Assembly: GCA_036257595.1 (NCBI GenBank)
Contig: DATAFF010000068.1
Location: forward strand, 1-21,964
Length of the DNA: 21,964 nucleotides
Direction of reading: 5' to 3'
Source: DATAFF01 sp036257595
GTDB taxonomy: Bacteria; Pseudomonadota; Alphaproteobacteria; Rhizobiales; Aestuariivirgaceae
The position numbers and the translations under genes are program-made. Below the pieces are notes generated by a model. That model was not told where the DNA came from. It searched no databases and was given only the letters and a program-made list of their open reading frames with translations. Below are positions 1 through 7,128 of the stretch, piece by piece (position 1 is the first letter of the stretch; every line of letters starts with the position of its first letter).

Positions 1-1196
1 CGCATCACCAACGGCAGTTCGTCGCTCACACCCAGCCCGGTGTCGATTGCGAGGCGGCGCAGCCAGGGGACGGCGGCTACGAGGCCCAGGCCGGCCGAAC
101 GAACGAGGTCGACCGGGAGCAGCGAGGCGATGAGCGAGCGGTTCGCCAGGTCGACGATCGCCTGACGCGGCATGACATCGCGGCGGCGGCGACGCTCGTA
201 ATCCTCGAGCAGCGACAGGGCACCGGGATCGTCACCCTGATCCAGCGCATCATTGATCAGCTCAGCCGCAAGCGCGCCGTCGCGCAGGCTGGTATTCAAC
301 CCCTGGGCGCCGATGGGCGGCAGGAGGTGCGCCGCCTCGCCGGCCAGCAGCAGCCGCTCGCCCACGAAGCGGCGGGCCAGGAGGCCGCGCATCGGGAAGG
401 CGCGGCGCGGTCCCGGTGCGGCGATGCGGCCGAGGTCGCCATGCATCTCCGCCTGGAGGGTGCTGCAGAACAACGCGTCGGTCATGGCAAGAGCCGCCTG
501 GATGCGCTCCGGCCGGTCCATCCAGACGAGGCTTGAGCGATCGCCGGGCAGCGGCACGGTGGTGAAGGGGCCGGCGCGCTTGTGATATTCGGTGGATGTG
601 CCGCCATGCGGCAGCGAATGGCCGAAGGAGCCGGCCAGCGCCTCCTGGGCATAGGACCATTCGGTGACCGCGATGCCGGCGAGGGAGCGCAGGCGGGAGC
701 CCTGGCCATCGGCCGCGATGACGACCCGGGCAGCGACGGGACCGCCATCGGTGTCGAGCAACAGTCGATCCCTGGTTGGCTCGAGATCATTGACTTGCGC
801 CTCGAGGCGGGTGACGCCGAGCATGGCGGTGCGGGTCTGCAGCGCGCTGCGCAGCGGCTCGACCGGAATGTTCCAGCCAAAGCAGTCGGCGCCAATCTCG
901 CTCGCGGCCATGGTCACCGTCGGCGCCGCGACGAGCCCGCCGCGATCATCGACGATGCGCAGGACGACCAGCTTCTCTGAGGCCGCTGACAGCTCGCCGG
1001 GCCAGATGCCGATGGCGGCGAGAAGCTGAATGGCCGGCTGCATCAGGGCGACGGTGCGCGGATCGGGCTGGCGGCGCTCCGGGGCCGCCAGCAGCAGCGC
1101 TTGATGGCCGGCAGCAGCGATGAGGCAGGCGGTGGCGAGCCCGACCGCGCCCGCTCCGGCAACGACCACATCGACATCGCGGCGATTTTGCTCCAT
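1..1196 (-). CDS. UbiH/UbiF/VisC-family FAD-dependent monooxygenase (C-terminus outside window)
   Basis: An uninterrupted minus-strand frame starts at ATG 1196 and runs off the left edge, giving about 398 residues. The N-terminus (MEQNRRDVDVVVAGAGAVGL) carries the Rossmann FAD motif GAGAVG. A mid-protein segment AADGQGSRLRS matches the DG motif of aromatic hydroxylases. Near residue 285 the block GEAAHLLPPIGAQGLNTS matches the second FAD-binding GD motif, with Glu in place of the usual Asp. Family knowledge: such enzymes hydroxylate the ubiquinone ring (UbiH, UbiF, UbiI) or related aromatics, on the cytoplasmic face of the membrane. The exact ring position cannot be assigned from sequence alone. 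The start lies only 10 bp from the divergent PaaG-like gene, with GGCGAG as a possible ribosome site. At 398 codons it is close to the usual 390-410, so little is missing. Confidence 0.85.
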   Translation of the reverse strand, partial: MEQNRRDVDVVVAGAGAVGLATACLIAAAGHQALLLAAPERRQPDPRTVALMQPAIQLLAAIGIWPGELSAASEKLVVLRIVDDRGGLVAAPTVTMAASEIGADCFGWNIPVEPLRSALQTRTAMLGVTRLEAQVNDLEPTRDRLLLDTDGGPVAARVVIAADGQGSRLRSLAGIAVTEWSYAQEALAGSFGHSLPHGGTSTEYHKRAGPFTTVPLPGDRSSLVWMDRPERIQAALAMTDALFCSTLQAEMHGDLGRIAAPGPRRAFPMRGLLARRFVGERLLLAGEAAHLLPPIGAQGLNTSLRDGALAAELINDALDQGDDPGALSLLEDYERRRRRDVMPRQAIVDLANRSLIASLLPVDLVRSAGLGLVAAVPWLRRLAIDTGLGVSDELPLVM

Positions 1197-1206
1197 AGGG
1201 CTCGCC

Positions 1207-1992
1207 ATGCAGGAATATGTCCAACTCCGCCGTGACGGGGCGGTGGCGATCATAACGCTCGATCGGCCGGAAAAGGTCAACGCGCTCGACCGGCCGATGC
1301 TCGACCGCCTGATCGCTCTTCTCGACGAGGTCGCTCGGTCGGGCACTGCGCGGGCGCTGCTGATCACCGGCGCGGGCCGGGCATTCTCCGCCGGGCAGGA
1401 CCTTGCCGACCCGGCCTTCCGGATCGAAACGAATTTCGACATCGCCGCCGTCATCGAGCAAACCTACAACGCCATCGTCCGACGCCTGCGGGCGCTGCCG
1501 ATCCCGACCATCGCCGCCGTCAATGGGGTGGCGGCGGGTGCCGGGGCCAATCTGGCGCTGACCTGCGACATCGTCATTGCCGCCCGCTCGGCGAGCTTTC
1601 TGCAGGCCTTCGCCAGGATCGGGCTCATCCCCGATGCCGGCGGCACCTTCATGCTGACCCGGCTGCTCGGCGAGGCGCGCGCCAAGGCGCTGGCGATGCT
1701 GGCCGAGCCGCTGCCGGCCGAGACAGCGGCGCAATGGGGGCTGATCTGGAAGGTCGTCGACGATGCGGCCTTGGCCGGCGAGGCGCTGGCGCTCGCTCAT
1801 CGGCTTGCCAGCGGCCCGACGGTGGCGCTTGCGCTCACCAAGCAGGCGATCCAGGCGGCGAGCGACAACGGCCTCATGGCGCAGCTCGACCTCGAGCGCG
1901 ATCTGCAGGCGAAGGCGGGACGGACGCATGATTTTGCGGAAGGGATTGCCGCCTTCCTCGAAAAGCGCAAGCCGGAGTTTCGCGGCGCATGA
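1207..1992 (+). CDS. paaG: Enoyl-CoA hydratase/isomerase, PaaG-like
   Basis: A 261-residue crotonase-fold protein. ATG 1207 was chosen because family homology begins at MQEYVQLRRDG; an upstream in-frame start at 1120 would run deep into the divergent monooxygenase gene. Visible motifs are LDRPEKVNALD (about 18-28), the oxyanion-hole strand GRAFSAGQDL (57-66), NGVAAGAGANLALTCDIV (106-123) and GLIPDAGG (139-146), whose Asp143 matches the catalytic Asp of PaaG. The ending, with the AFLEKRKPEF block, is also typical. PaaG isomerises the ring epoxide of phenylacetyl-CoA to an oxepin; close relatives are ordinary enoyl-CoA isomerases. No other paa gene is in view, so the pathway role is open. The stop overlaps the next gene by 4 bp (ATGA), which suggests translational coupling. 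Confidence 0.8.
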   Translation: MQEYVQLRRDGAVAIITLDRPEKVNALDRPMLDRLIALLDEVARSGTARALLITGAGRAFSAGQDLADPAFRIETNFDIAAVIEQTYNAIVRRLRALPIPTIAAVNGVAAGAGANLALTCDIVIAARSASFLQAFARIGLIPDAGGTFMLTRLLGEARAKALAMLAEPLPAETAAQWGLIWKVVDDAALAGEALALAHRLASGPTVALALTKQAIQAASDNGLMAQLDLERDLQAKAGRTHDFAEGIAAFLEKRKPEFRGA

Positions 1993-2744
1993 CGGTCGAC
2001 CGGCTGCTTAGAACCCTCGACCAGCCGCGGCGGCTGATCTGGGCAGCGTTCGCCGCCATTGTCGCGGCGGGATGGGGAACGCTGGCCGGCGCCGATCCCT
2101 TGGCGCACGATCCGATGGCGCACGATCTCTGGCGCAGCCTGTGCGGGCCGGCCCATGCCGCCACCGGCTTCCACATGGCGATGTGGGTGGCGATGGTCTT
2201 CGCGATGATGCTGCCGAGTGCGGCGCCCATGATCTCGACCTATATGGACATTGCCGAGGCGGCGCGGCGCAAGGCGATCCCGGTTGCCCAGCCGGCGGTG
2301 CTCGCTGCCGGCTATCTCGTCGTCTGGCTCAGCTTCGCGATCGCCGCAGGATATCTCCAGGCGCGGTTCGATGTGCCGCAAATCCCCGGTGGGACCGGCG
2401 TGCTCCTGCTGGTCGCGGGCCTGTGGCAATTCGCGCCCGTGAAGCATGCCTGCCTCACCCGCTGCCGCGCCCCCATGCCGTACTTCCTCGCCCATTGGAG
2501 CGAGCAGCCGGGCGATGTGTTCCGGATGGGAATGCGGCAGGGCCTCTTCTGCCTCGGCTGCTGCGGCGCATTGATGATGCTGATGTTTGCCGCGGGCGCC
2601 ATGAACCTGTTGTGGATGGCGGTGCTCGGGCTGGTGATGATCCTCGAAAAGACCATGGCGCGACCGCAACTGCTGGTGCAGATGGTGGGCGCGGCGCTGG
2701 TGCTGCTCGGCCTGGCGCAGCTCGGCTGGAAATTTTTTGCCTGA
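1989..2744 (+). CDS. DUF2182 family membrane protein, putative metal-binding
   Basis: A 251-residue polytopic membrane protein. Hydrophobic segments lie at about 18-35, 57-77, 98-118, 130-147, 185-205 and 225-248. Family-type motifs are visible: MWVAMVFAMMLPSAAPM (about 62-78), FAPVKHACLTRCRAPMPYF (about 147-165, two Cys) and GLFCLGCCGALMMLMFAAG (about 183-201, three Cys), followed by a conserved LEKT. These match the DUF2182 ('predicted metal-binding membrane protein') family as I know it; no biochemical function is established to my knowledge. The start overlaps the stop of the PaaG-like gene (ATGA), and a DUF1326 gene follows after 12 bp. The DUF2182-DUF1326 pairing recurs in Proteobacteria and supports a joint role. 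The conserved Cys clusters near membrane segments suggest metal or thiol chemistry, but that is inference. Confidence 0.8.
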   Translation: MTVDRLLRTLDQPRRLIWAAFAAIVAAGWGTLAGADPLAHDPMAHDLWRSLCGPAHAATGFHMAMWVAMVFAMMLPSAAPMISTYMDIAEAARRKAIPVAQPAVLAAGYLVVWLSFAIAAGYLQARFDVPQIPGGTGVLLLVAGLWQFAPVKHACLTRCRAPMPYFLAHWSEQPGDVFRMGMRQGLFCLGCCGALMMLMFAAGAMNLLWMAVLGLVMILEKTMARPQLLVQMVGAALVLLGLAQLGWKFFA

Positions 2745-2756
2745 GAGAAGAAAGCG

Positions 2757-3377
2757 ATGACCGACGCGATCAAACCCTGGACGATCAAGGGAGAGCTCGT
2801 CCTCTCCTGCAATTGCACCGTCTTCTGCCCCTGCGTGATCTCGCTTGGCCGCCATCCGCCGACCGAGGGGCATTGCCAGACCTGGGGCGGCATCAGGATC
2901 GACCAGGGCCGCTTCGGGACCACCGATCTGTCGGGCATCAATGTCGGGCTGATGATCGAGATCCCCGGCATGATGAGCCGCGGCAACTGGACCGCGGCGG
3001 TCTATGTCGACAAGCGCGCCAAAGCCGCCCAGCTGAAGGCGCTGACCGCCATCATGACCGGCCAGGCGCGCGGCACCACCCATCTCCTGTCGATCCTGGT
3101 CGGGGAGTTTCTCGGGGTGTTCCAGGAGGAGATCCGCTATGAGCGCGACGGCGAGACGCGGCGTTTCGCAATCCCCAAGATCATCGACGGCGAGATCAAG
3201 CCGATCGCCAGCGCGGGCGCCGGCAAGCCGACGACGATCGAGAACTCGCAATATTGGATCGGGCCGCAGATCATCGTCGCCGAGGCAGTGCAGTCGAAAT
3301 TGCGGGCGTTCGGCCGCAATTGGGACTTCCGCAATCGCAGCGCCGAGATCGTCGCGCTGGATTGGAAGGGGCCGTAG
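2757..3377 (+). CDS. DUF1326 domain-containing protein
   Basis: A 206-residue protein with no signal peptide or membrane segment. The hallmark is an N-terminal Cys cluster, LSCNCTVFCPCV, with Cys at 18, 20, 24 and 26 (CxC-x3-CxC). A fifth Cys follows at about 41 (GHCQTWGG). This spacing is typical of DUF1326 and looks like a metal site, though no function is established. The remainder contains a VYVDKRAKAAQLKAL block resembling the 'AVFVDERATPEQ' segment of the family, and the 'NWDFRNRSAE' C-terminal region also fits. It sits 12 bp after the DUF2182 gene with an AGAAAG ribosome site, so the two are almost surely co-transcribed. The stop TAG is followed within 2 bp by a heptad repeat element. 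Confidence 0.85.
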   Translation: MTDAIKPWTIKGELVLSCNCTVFCPCVISLGRHPPTEGHCQTWGGIRIDQGRFGTTDLSGINVGLMIEIPGMMSRGNWTAAVYVDKRAKAAQLKALTAIMTGQARGTTHLLSILVGEFLGVFQEEIRYERDGETRRFAIPKIIDGEIKPIASAGAGKPTTIENSQYWIGPQIIVAEAVQSKLRAFGRNWDFRNRSAEIVALDWKGP

Positions 3378-3379
3378 AA

Positions 3380-3501
<122 letters not shown>

Positions 3502-3512
3502 GATGTTCGCCT

Positions 3513-5039
3513 CTATCGCGTTTCCGCGACGAACCTTTCCGTCGCCGCATCGACGGCCCGGTTGCGTTTTTCCCGCGGCGTGTGGACATAGAGATCGGCG
3601 CCGGTGCTGCGTGTCCCCTTGGCGGGGGCGGCGATCCGATAGCGGGCGTCGCGGGCGTGATCGGCCAGCAGCAGCTTCGGATCATAGATGCTGTTGAACT
3701 TCCACAGCATCTTGATGAAGTTGGTCTGGCCGCGCAGCGCCAGCCTGAGCGCGATGACGGATGCGTCTCTGAGCCCGGCAAAACCGAGATGCTTGCGGTT
3801 CATCACCTGCTGCGTCTTGACCAGCTCGGCATAGAAGCGCTCAAGCGGCAGGCGGGTCGGCAGCACGGCATGCTGAATATCGTAGAGGCGATAGTCGCGG
3901 CTCACCACATCGCCCGAGCGCTCGCTCCAGATCTCGGTGCCGGGATAGGGTGTATTGACCGAGACATTGACGATCTCCGGCACTTCGAGGCACCATTGCC
4001 GCACCGTCTCGAAGCGCGCCTCGTCCCAATCGCAGTCGGCAATGATGTTGATGGCGACGCGAATGCCGAGCGAGCGGGCGAACTCCAGCGCCTCGAAATT
4101 CTGCCCCGGCGAGGTGCGCTTGCGGAACTTCTTCAGCCCCTCCTCGTCGATCGCCTCGATGCCGAGGAACATGTAGCGCAGCCCGAGATCGCGCCACAGA
4201 CGGAACACCTCCTTGTTGCGCAGGAGCACATCGCCACGGGTTTCGAGATAATACTCCTTCGCGATGCCGCGCCGCGCCACCTCCTCGCCGATCGCTAGGC
4301 CGTGGCGCTCTTGAATGAAGGCGACGTCATCGACGATGAAGATGCCTGGCTCGGCGATGCGCGACAGCTCCTCGGCGGCGATCTCGGGGGCAACGACCCG
4401 GTAGCTGCGGCCGTAGAACGTCCAGGCGCTGCAGAAATTGCAGTCCCACGGGCAGCCGCGGGAGAACTCGATCGATGCGCAAGGGTCCAGATGGCCGATG
4501 AAATATTTGTGTCGGTGACGGGTGAGATCGCGGGCGGGGCGCGAGTCCTCGAGACTCTTGACGAAGCCGGGGCGCGGACCCTCGCCCATGAGCGTGACCG
4601 CGCCCGGCACCCGATGAAGGCTCGCGCGGTCATCGTCGATCGCCGCGAGAAGCTGGTTGATCGCTGCCTCGCCTTCACCTTTGAGGACGCAATCGATGGC
4701 GCCCTCGCCATGCATGAGCATCTCGCTTGCGACGAAGGACGCGCTGTGCCCGCCGACGATGATGGCGGTGCCGGGCAGCACGAGCTTGGTCGCCTTGGCG
4801 AGGTCGATGATCTCCGGGATATTGGCGAGATAGTTGCAGGAGAAGGCGATGGCGTCGGGCTGATAAGCGGCGCACAGGCTGTGATAGGCCGCGTGCGTTT
4901 CGATCTGGAGATCGATCAGGCGAACGTCATGACCGCCGCGGCGCGCCGTCTCGCCGACGATTTCGAGCCCGAGCGGCTCGAGCCGCAGGAAGATTCTGGT
5001 GTACATCAGCGGCCCGGGGTGAACCAGCAGCAGTTTCAT
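3513..5039 (-). CDS. hpnR: Hopanoid C-3 methylase, B12-binding radical SAM enzyme
   Basis: A 508-residue protein starting MKLLLVHPGPLMYTRIFLRL, which matches the opening of HpnR proteins. An N-terminal cobalamin-binding-type domain (about 1-130) includes LIDLQIETHA and VGGHSASF (95-102). The radical SAM motif is C196-PWD-C200-NF-C203 in EFSRGCPWDCNFCSAW, the classic CxxxCxxC that holds a 4Fe-4S cluster and SAM. The rest of the radical SAM barrel follows (IFIVDDVAF, YYLETRGD, MFLGIEAIDEEGL). Family knowledge: HpnR adds a methyl group at C-3 of the hopanoid A-ring; it was shown in Methylococcus and occurs in some acetic acid bacteria and other Proteobacteria. No squalene-hopene cyclase or other hpn gene is in view. 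A GST gene ends 42 bp upstream on the same strand and may be co-transcribed. Confidence 0.82.
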   Translation of the reverse strand: MKLLLVHPGPLMYTRIFLRLEPLGLEIVGETARRGGHDVRLIDLQIETHAAYHSLCAAYQPDAIAFSCNYLANIPEIIDLAKATKLVLPGTAIIVGGHSASFVASEMLMHGEGAIDCVLKGEGEAAINQLLAAIDDDRASLHRVPGAVTLMGEGPRPGFVKSLEDSRPARDLTRHRHKYFIGHLDPCASIEFSRGCPWDCNFCSAWTFYGRSYRVVAPEIAAEELSRIAEPGIFIVDDVAFIQERHGLAIGEEVARRGIAKEYYLETRGDVLLRNKEVFRLWRDLGLRYMFLGIEAIDEEGLKKFRKRTSPGQNFEALEFARSLGIRVAINIIADCDWDEARFETVRQWCLEVPEIVNVSVNTPYPGTEIWSERSGDVVSRDYRLYDIQHAVLPTRLPLERFYAELVKTQQVMNRKHLGFAGLRDASVIALRLALRGQTNFIKMLWKFNSIYDPKLLLADHARDARYRIAAPAKGTRSTGADLYVHTPREKRNRAVDAATERFVAETR

Positions 5040-5081
5040 CGGCGCGTTCCCAACCTGATCTCGTCGAGCCCCAAATCCCTG

Positions 5082-5693
5082 TCACTGAAGCTTGGTTGCC
5101 GCCATCGAGGGACGTGCGGAAAACCGGTCATAGAATGCGGCGAGAACGGGGCGGCCGTTGCGGAATCCGATGTCGCCGAGGCGGAAATCGATATAGCCGA
5201 GCACCGCGGCACAAGCGACGCTACCGGCGGTGATCGAGCCGAGCTCGCCCTTCCAATGGCCCTCGAGATCATCGAGCGCGGCGACGATGCGTTCGATCTG
5301 GCGCTCGCCCCAGGCAGCCCAGCGGAACTCCGCGGGGCGCGCCACCACCTCATAGCGCCAGGCCACTGCCGCCTCGCCCATTCCCAGAGCCAGCGCCTGC
5401 AGGGTCAGGATGCGGAAGCGCCGGACCGGCTCATCGGGGAGCAGGGTCTTGTCGCCGGCGCGATGGCAGAGATATTCGCAGATCACCCGGCTGTCATAGA
5501 GCGGGTGGCCGTGATCGGTGACGAGACAGGGAATCTTGCCGAGCGGATTGTGACGGCTGATCTCGGCATGCGGCTCGATGGGCGAGACGAAGCCTGACTC
5601 GACGAGCGTGATCCTGTCGGCGAGCCCCACCTCGTGAGCGGTCATCATGACCGTTCGGACAAAGGGGGAAATCATCGTGCCATGGAGCTTCAT
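5082..5693 (-). CDS. Glutathione S-transferase family protein
   Basis: A 203-residue soluble protein of usual GST length. The thioredoxin-fold N-terminal domain begins MKLHGTMISPFVRTV; Ser9-Pro10 is where many bacterial GSTs activate glutathione. RHNPLGKIPCLV (about 47-58) holds the cis-proline and YDSRVICEYL (about 66-75) the glutathione gamma-glutamyl binding Asp-Ser. The all-helical C-terminal domain follows from about residue 85. It is likely to conjugate or reduce an electrophile in the cytoplasm, but the substrate cannot be inferred. A strong ribosome site (AAGGAGG, 5 bases before ATG) supports the start at 5693. Upstream is a heptad repeat and the end of the peroxiredoxin gene; downstream is hpnR on the same strand. 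Confidence 0.9.
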   Translation of the reverse strand: MKLHGTMISPFVRTVMMTAHEVGLADRITLVESGFVSPIEPHAEISRHNPLGKIPCLVTDHGHPLYDSRVICEYLCHRAGDKTLLPDEPVRRFRILTLQALALGMGEAAVAWRYEVVARPAEFRWAAWGERQIERIVAALDDLEGHWKGELGSITAGSVACAAVLGYIDFRLGDIGFRNGRPVLAAFYDRFSARPSMAATKLQ

Positions 5694-5759
5694 GCCAGCC
5701 TCCTTAAGGGGGTATGAAGCATCCCGTGGCGAGCGGGCCGGGTCAAGTCGCTCCGCTTG

Positions 5760-5832
5760 AGGCAGTCGGCAGATAGGCAGTAGGCAGTAATCCGTGCTCT
5801 ATGCCTGCCTACTGCCTAATGCCTACTGCCTC
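5760..5832. repeat. Heptad inverted-repeat element, copy 2
   Basis: A short copy: GGCAGTC-GGCAGA-TAGGCAG-TAGGCAG on the left, a core containing CCGTGCTCTATGCC, then GCCTACTGCCTAATGCC and TACTGCC on the right. It closely resembles the copy at 11324-11400, sharing the unusual GGCAGTCGGCAGATAGGC start. It lies between two minus-strand genes (36 bp after the peroxiredoxin stop, about 65 bp upstream of the GST start), the only complete copy not between convergent genes. Confidence 0.92.
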
Positions 5833-5867
5833 TTTCTCTGCCCGGGGCAGAAAGCAAAGCTCGGAGA

Positions 5868-6527
5868 TTACCGCGGCTGCGGCACGACGCGGATATAGGG
5901 TTTCGGCGCCTTCCAGCCTTGGGGGAACTTCTTCTTGGCGTCCTCGTCGGACACCGAGCCGGCGATGATCACGTCCTCGCCCTGCTTCCAGTTCGCCGGG
6001 GTCGCCACCGAGTGCTTGGCAGTCAGCTGCAAGCTGTCGATGACGCGAAGAACCTCGTCGAAATTGCGCCCGGTCGACATCGGGTAGACCAGCATCAGCT
6101 TGATCTTCTTGTCGGGGCCGATGATGTAGACGTTGCGCACCGTGGCATTGTCGGCGGCAGTGCGCTGGCTGGCCTCGCCGCGGGCATTGGGATGGATCAT
6201 GCCGTAGAGCTTGGCGACGGTGAGATCGCGGTCGCCGATCATCGGGTAGTTGACGGCGTGGCCGGTGGTTTCCTGGATGTCGCGCTTCCAGCGCTGGTGG
6301 TCATCGACGCTGTCGACCGAGATGCCGATGATCTTGGCGTTGCGCTTGTCGAACTCGTGCTTGATGCCCGCCATGGCGCCAAGCTCAGTGGTGCACACGG
6401 GCGTGAAATCCTTGGGGTGCGAGACGAGGACGCCCCAGCTGTCGCCCAGCCATTCGTGAAACTTGATGCGGCCTTCAGTCGTGTCGGCCTCGAAATCAGG
6501 TGCCACATCGCCGATCTGCAGTGCCAT
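5868..6527 (-). CDS. 1-Cys peroxiredoxin (Prx6 subfamily)
   Basis: A 219-residue protein with the peroxidatic motif PVCTTE; Cys45 lies in SHPKDFTPVCTTELG. It is the only cysteine in the protein, so there is no internal resolving Cys, which defines a 1-Cys enzyme. The C-terminal dimerisation domain with DVIIAGSVSDEDAKKKFPQGWK (about 184-205) is typical of Prx6. Family role: reduction of H2O2 and organic hydroperoxides in the cytoplasm, with an external thiol as reductant. The start at 6527 has a GGAGG ribosome site. A candidate promoter and a GTTC-N8-GAAC palindrome lie directly upstream; the same palindrome precedes the cys and metZ transcription units, suggesting co-regulation with sulfur assimilation (inference). 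Confidence 0.95.
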   Translation of the reverse strand: MALQIGDVAPDFEADTTEGRIKFHEWLGDSWGVLVSHPKDFTPVCTTELGAMAGIKHEFDKRNAKIIGISVDSVDDHQRWKRDIQETTGHAVNYPMIGDRDLTVAKLYGMIHPNARGEASQRTAADNATVRNVYIIGPDKKIKLMLVYPMSTGRNFDEVLRVIDSLQLTAKHSVATPANWKQGEDVIIAGSVSDEDAKKKFPQGWKAPKPYIRVVPQPR

Positions 6528-6557
6528 TGAAGCCTCCGATTGTTAGAAGGAACGAAT

Positions 6558-6573
6558 GTTCTCAATATAGAAC
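6558..6573. promoter_or_regulatory. Palindromic operator candidate GTTC-N8-GAAC (peroxiredoxin)
   Basis: The sequence GTTCTCAATATAGAAC is one of four GTTC-N8-GAAC sites in the window. It lies 30 bp before the peroxiredoxin start and would overlap the transcription start predicted from the adjacent promoter candidate, which suits a repressor site. Confidence 0.55.
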
Positions 6574-6603
6574 AGTTTATCCCCCCGGCCGACCGGCAAT
6601 CAA
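6574..6603 (-). promoter_or_regulatory. Candidate sigma-70-type promoter of the peroxiredoxin gene
   Basis: On the minus strand, TTGATT (6603-6598) and TAAACT (6579-6574) are separated by 18 bp, directly upstream of the palindrome. The -35 box overlaps the last bases of the yccF-like gene. This is seen by eye only; alphaproteobacterial promoters are loosely conserved. Confidence 0.4.
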
Positions 6604-7058
6604 GTCTGCCGCAATTGCTGGACCTGGGTCGCCGCCCGGTTGCGCCGCGCCTCGTGGACCATTTCGGCGTCGACGACGGTCTGGCCGATCGGGAAGAGCG
6701 AAGCATAGGCGAGTTTCAGATGCTGGATCGCGAAGGGGATGCCGATGATGGTCAACCCCAGGCTGATCGCCAGCATGATGTGCCCGAGCGCCAGCCACCA
6801 GCCGGCGAAAATCAGCCAGATGATGTTGCCGATCGTCCCGAAAGTGCCGGTTCCGAGGTCGTCGCGCCCGGTAAGCTCCTTGCGCGAGATGACGTCCCGG
6901 CCGAACGGCCAGAAGGTGAAGTTGCCGAGCATGAAGCAGGCGCGGGCCCAGGGCAGACCGACGATGGTGATGGCGCACAGGATTCCGGCGAGCCACCAGC
7001 CAAGGCCGGCGAGAAAGCCTCCGAGGATGAACCAGAGAATGTTCAGAATGGTGAGCAT
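6600..7058 (-). CDS. YccF domain-containing inner-membrane protein
   Basis: A 152-residue membrane protein. ATG 7058 is chosen over longer upstream starts because it is preceded by a very strong GAGGAGGAG ribosome site and because family similarity starts at MLTILNILWFILGG. Hydrophobic segments lie at about 4-27 and 80-110. The two WWLA repeats (GLGWWLAGILCAITIVGLPW and AGWWLALGHIMLAISLGLTI) reveal the internal duplication typical of YccF/DUF307, and FWPFGR and LFPIGQ are the matching loop motifs. The function of the family is unknown. The gene lies between the large flavoprotein gene (70 bp upstream) and the peroxiredoxin promoter on the same strand. Confidence 0.85.
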   Translation of the reverse strand: MLTILNILWFILGGFLAGLGWWLAGILCAITIVGLPWARACFMLGNFTFWPFGRDVISRKELTGRDDLGTGTFGTIGNIIWLIFAGWWLALGHIMLAISLGLTIIGIPFAIQHLKLAYASLFPIGQTVVDAEMVHEARRNRAATQVQQLRQT

Positions 7059-7128
7059 TCGGCGCTCCTCCTCCCGTGATGCGGCAACATATGGGGAGGG
7101 TGCGCGGCTTTCGCCAGATCGCAATCGA

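Noticed and set aside
7041..7056. A near-match to the operator, GTTC-AGAATGGT-GAGC, at the start of the YccF gene.
   Set aside because: It lies inside the first codons and has one mismatch in a half-site.
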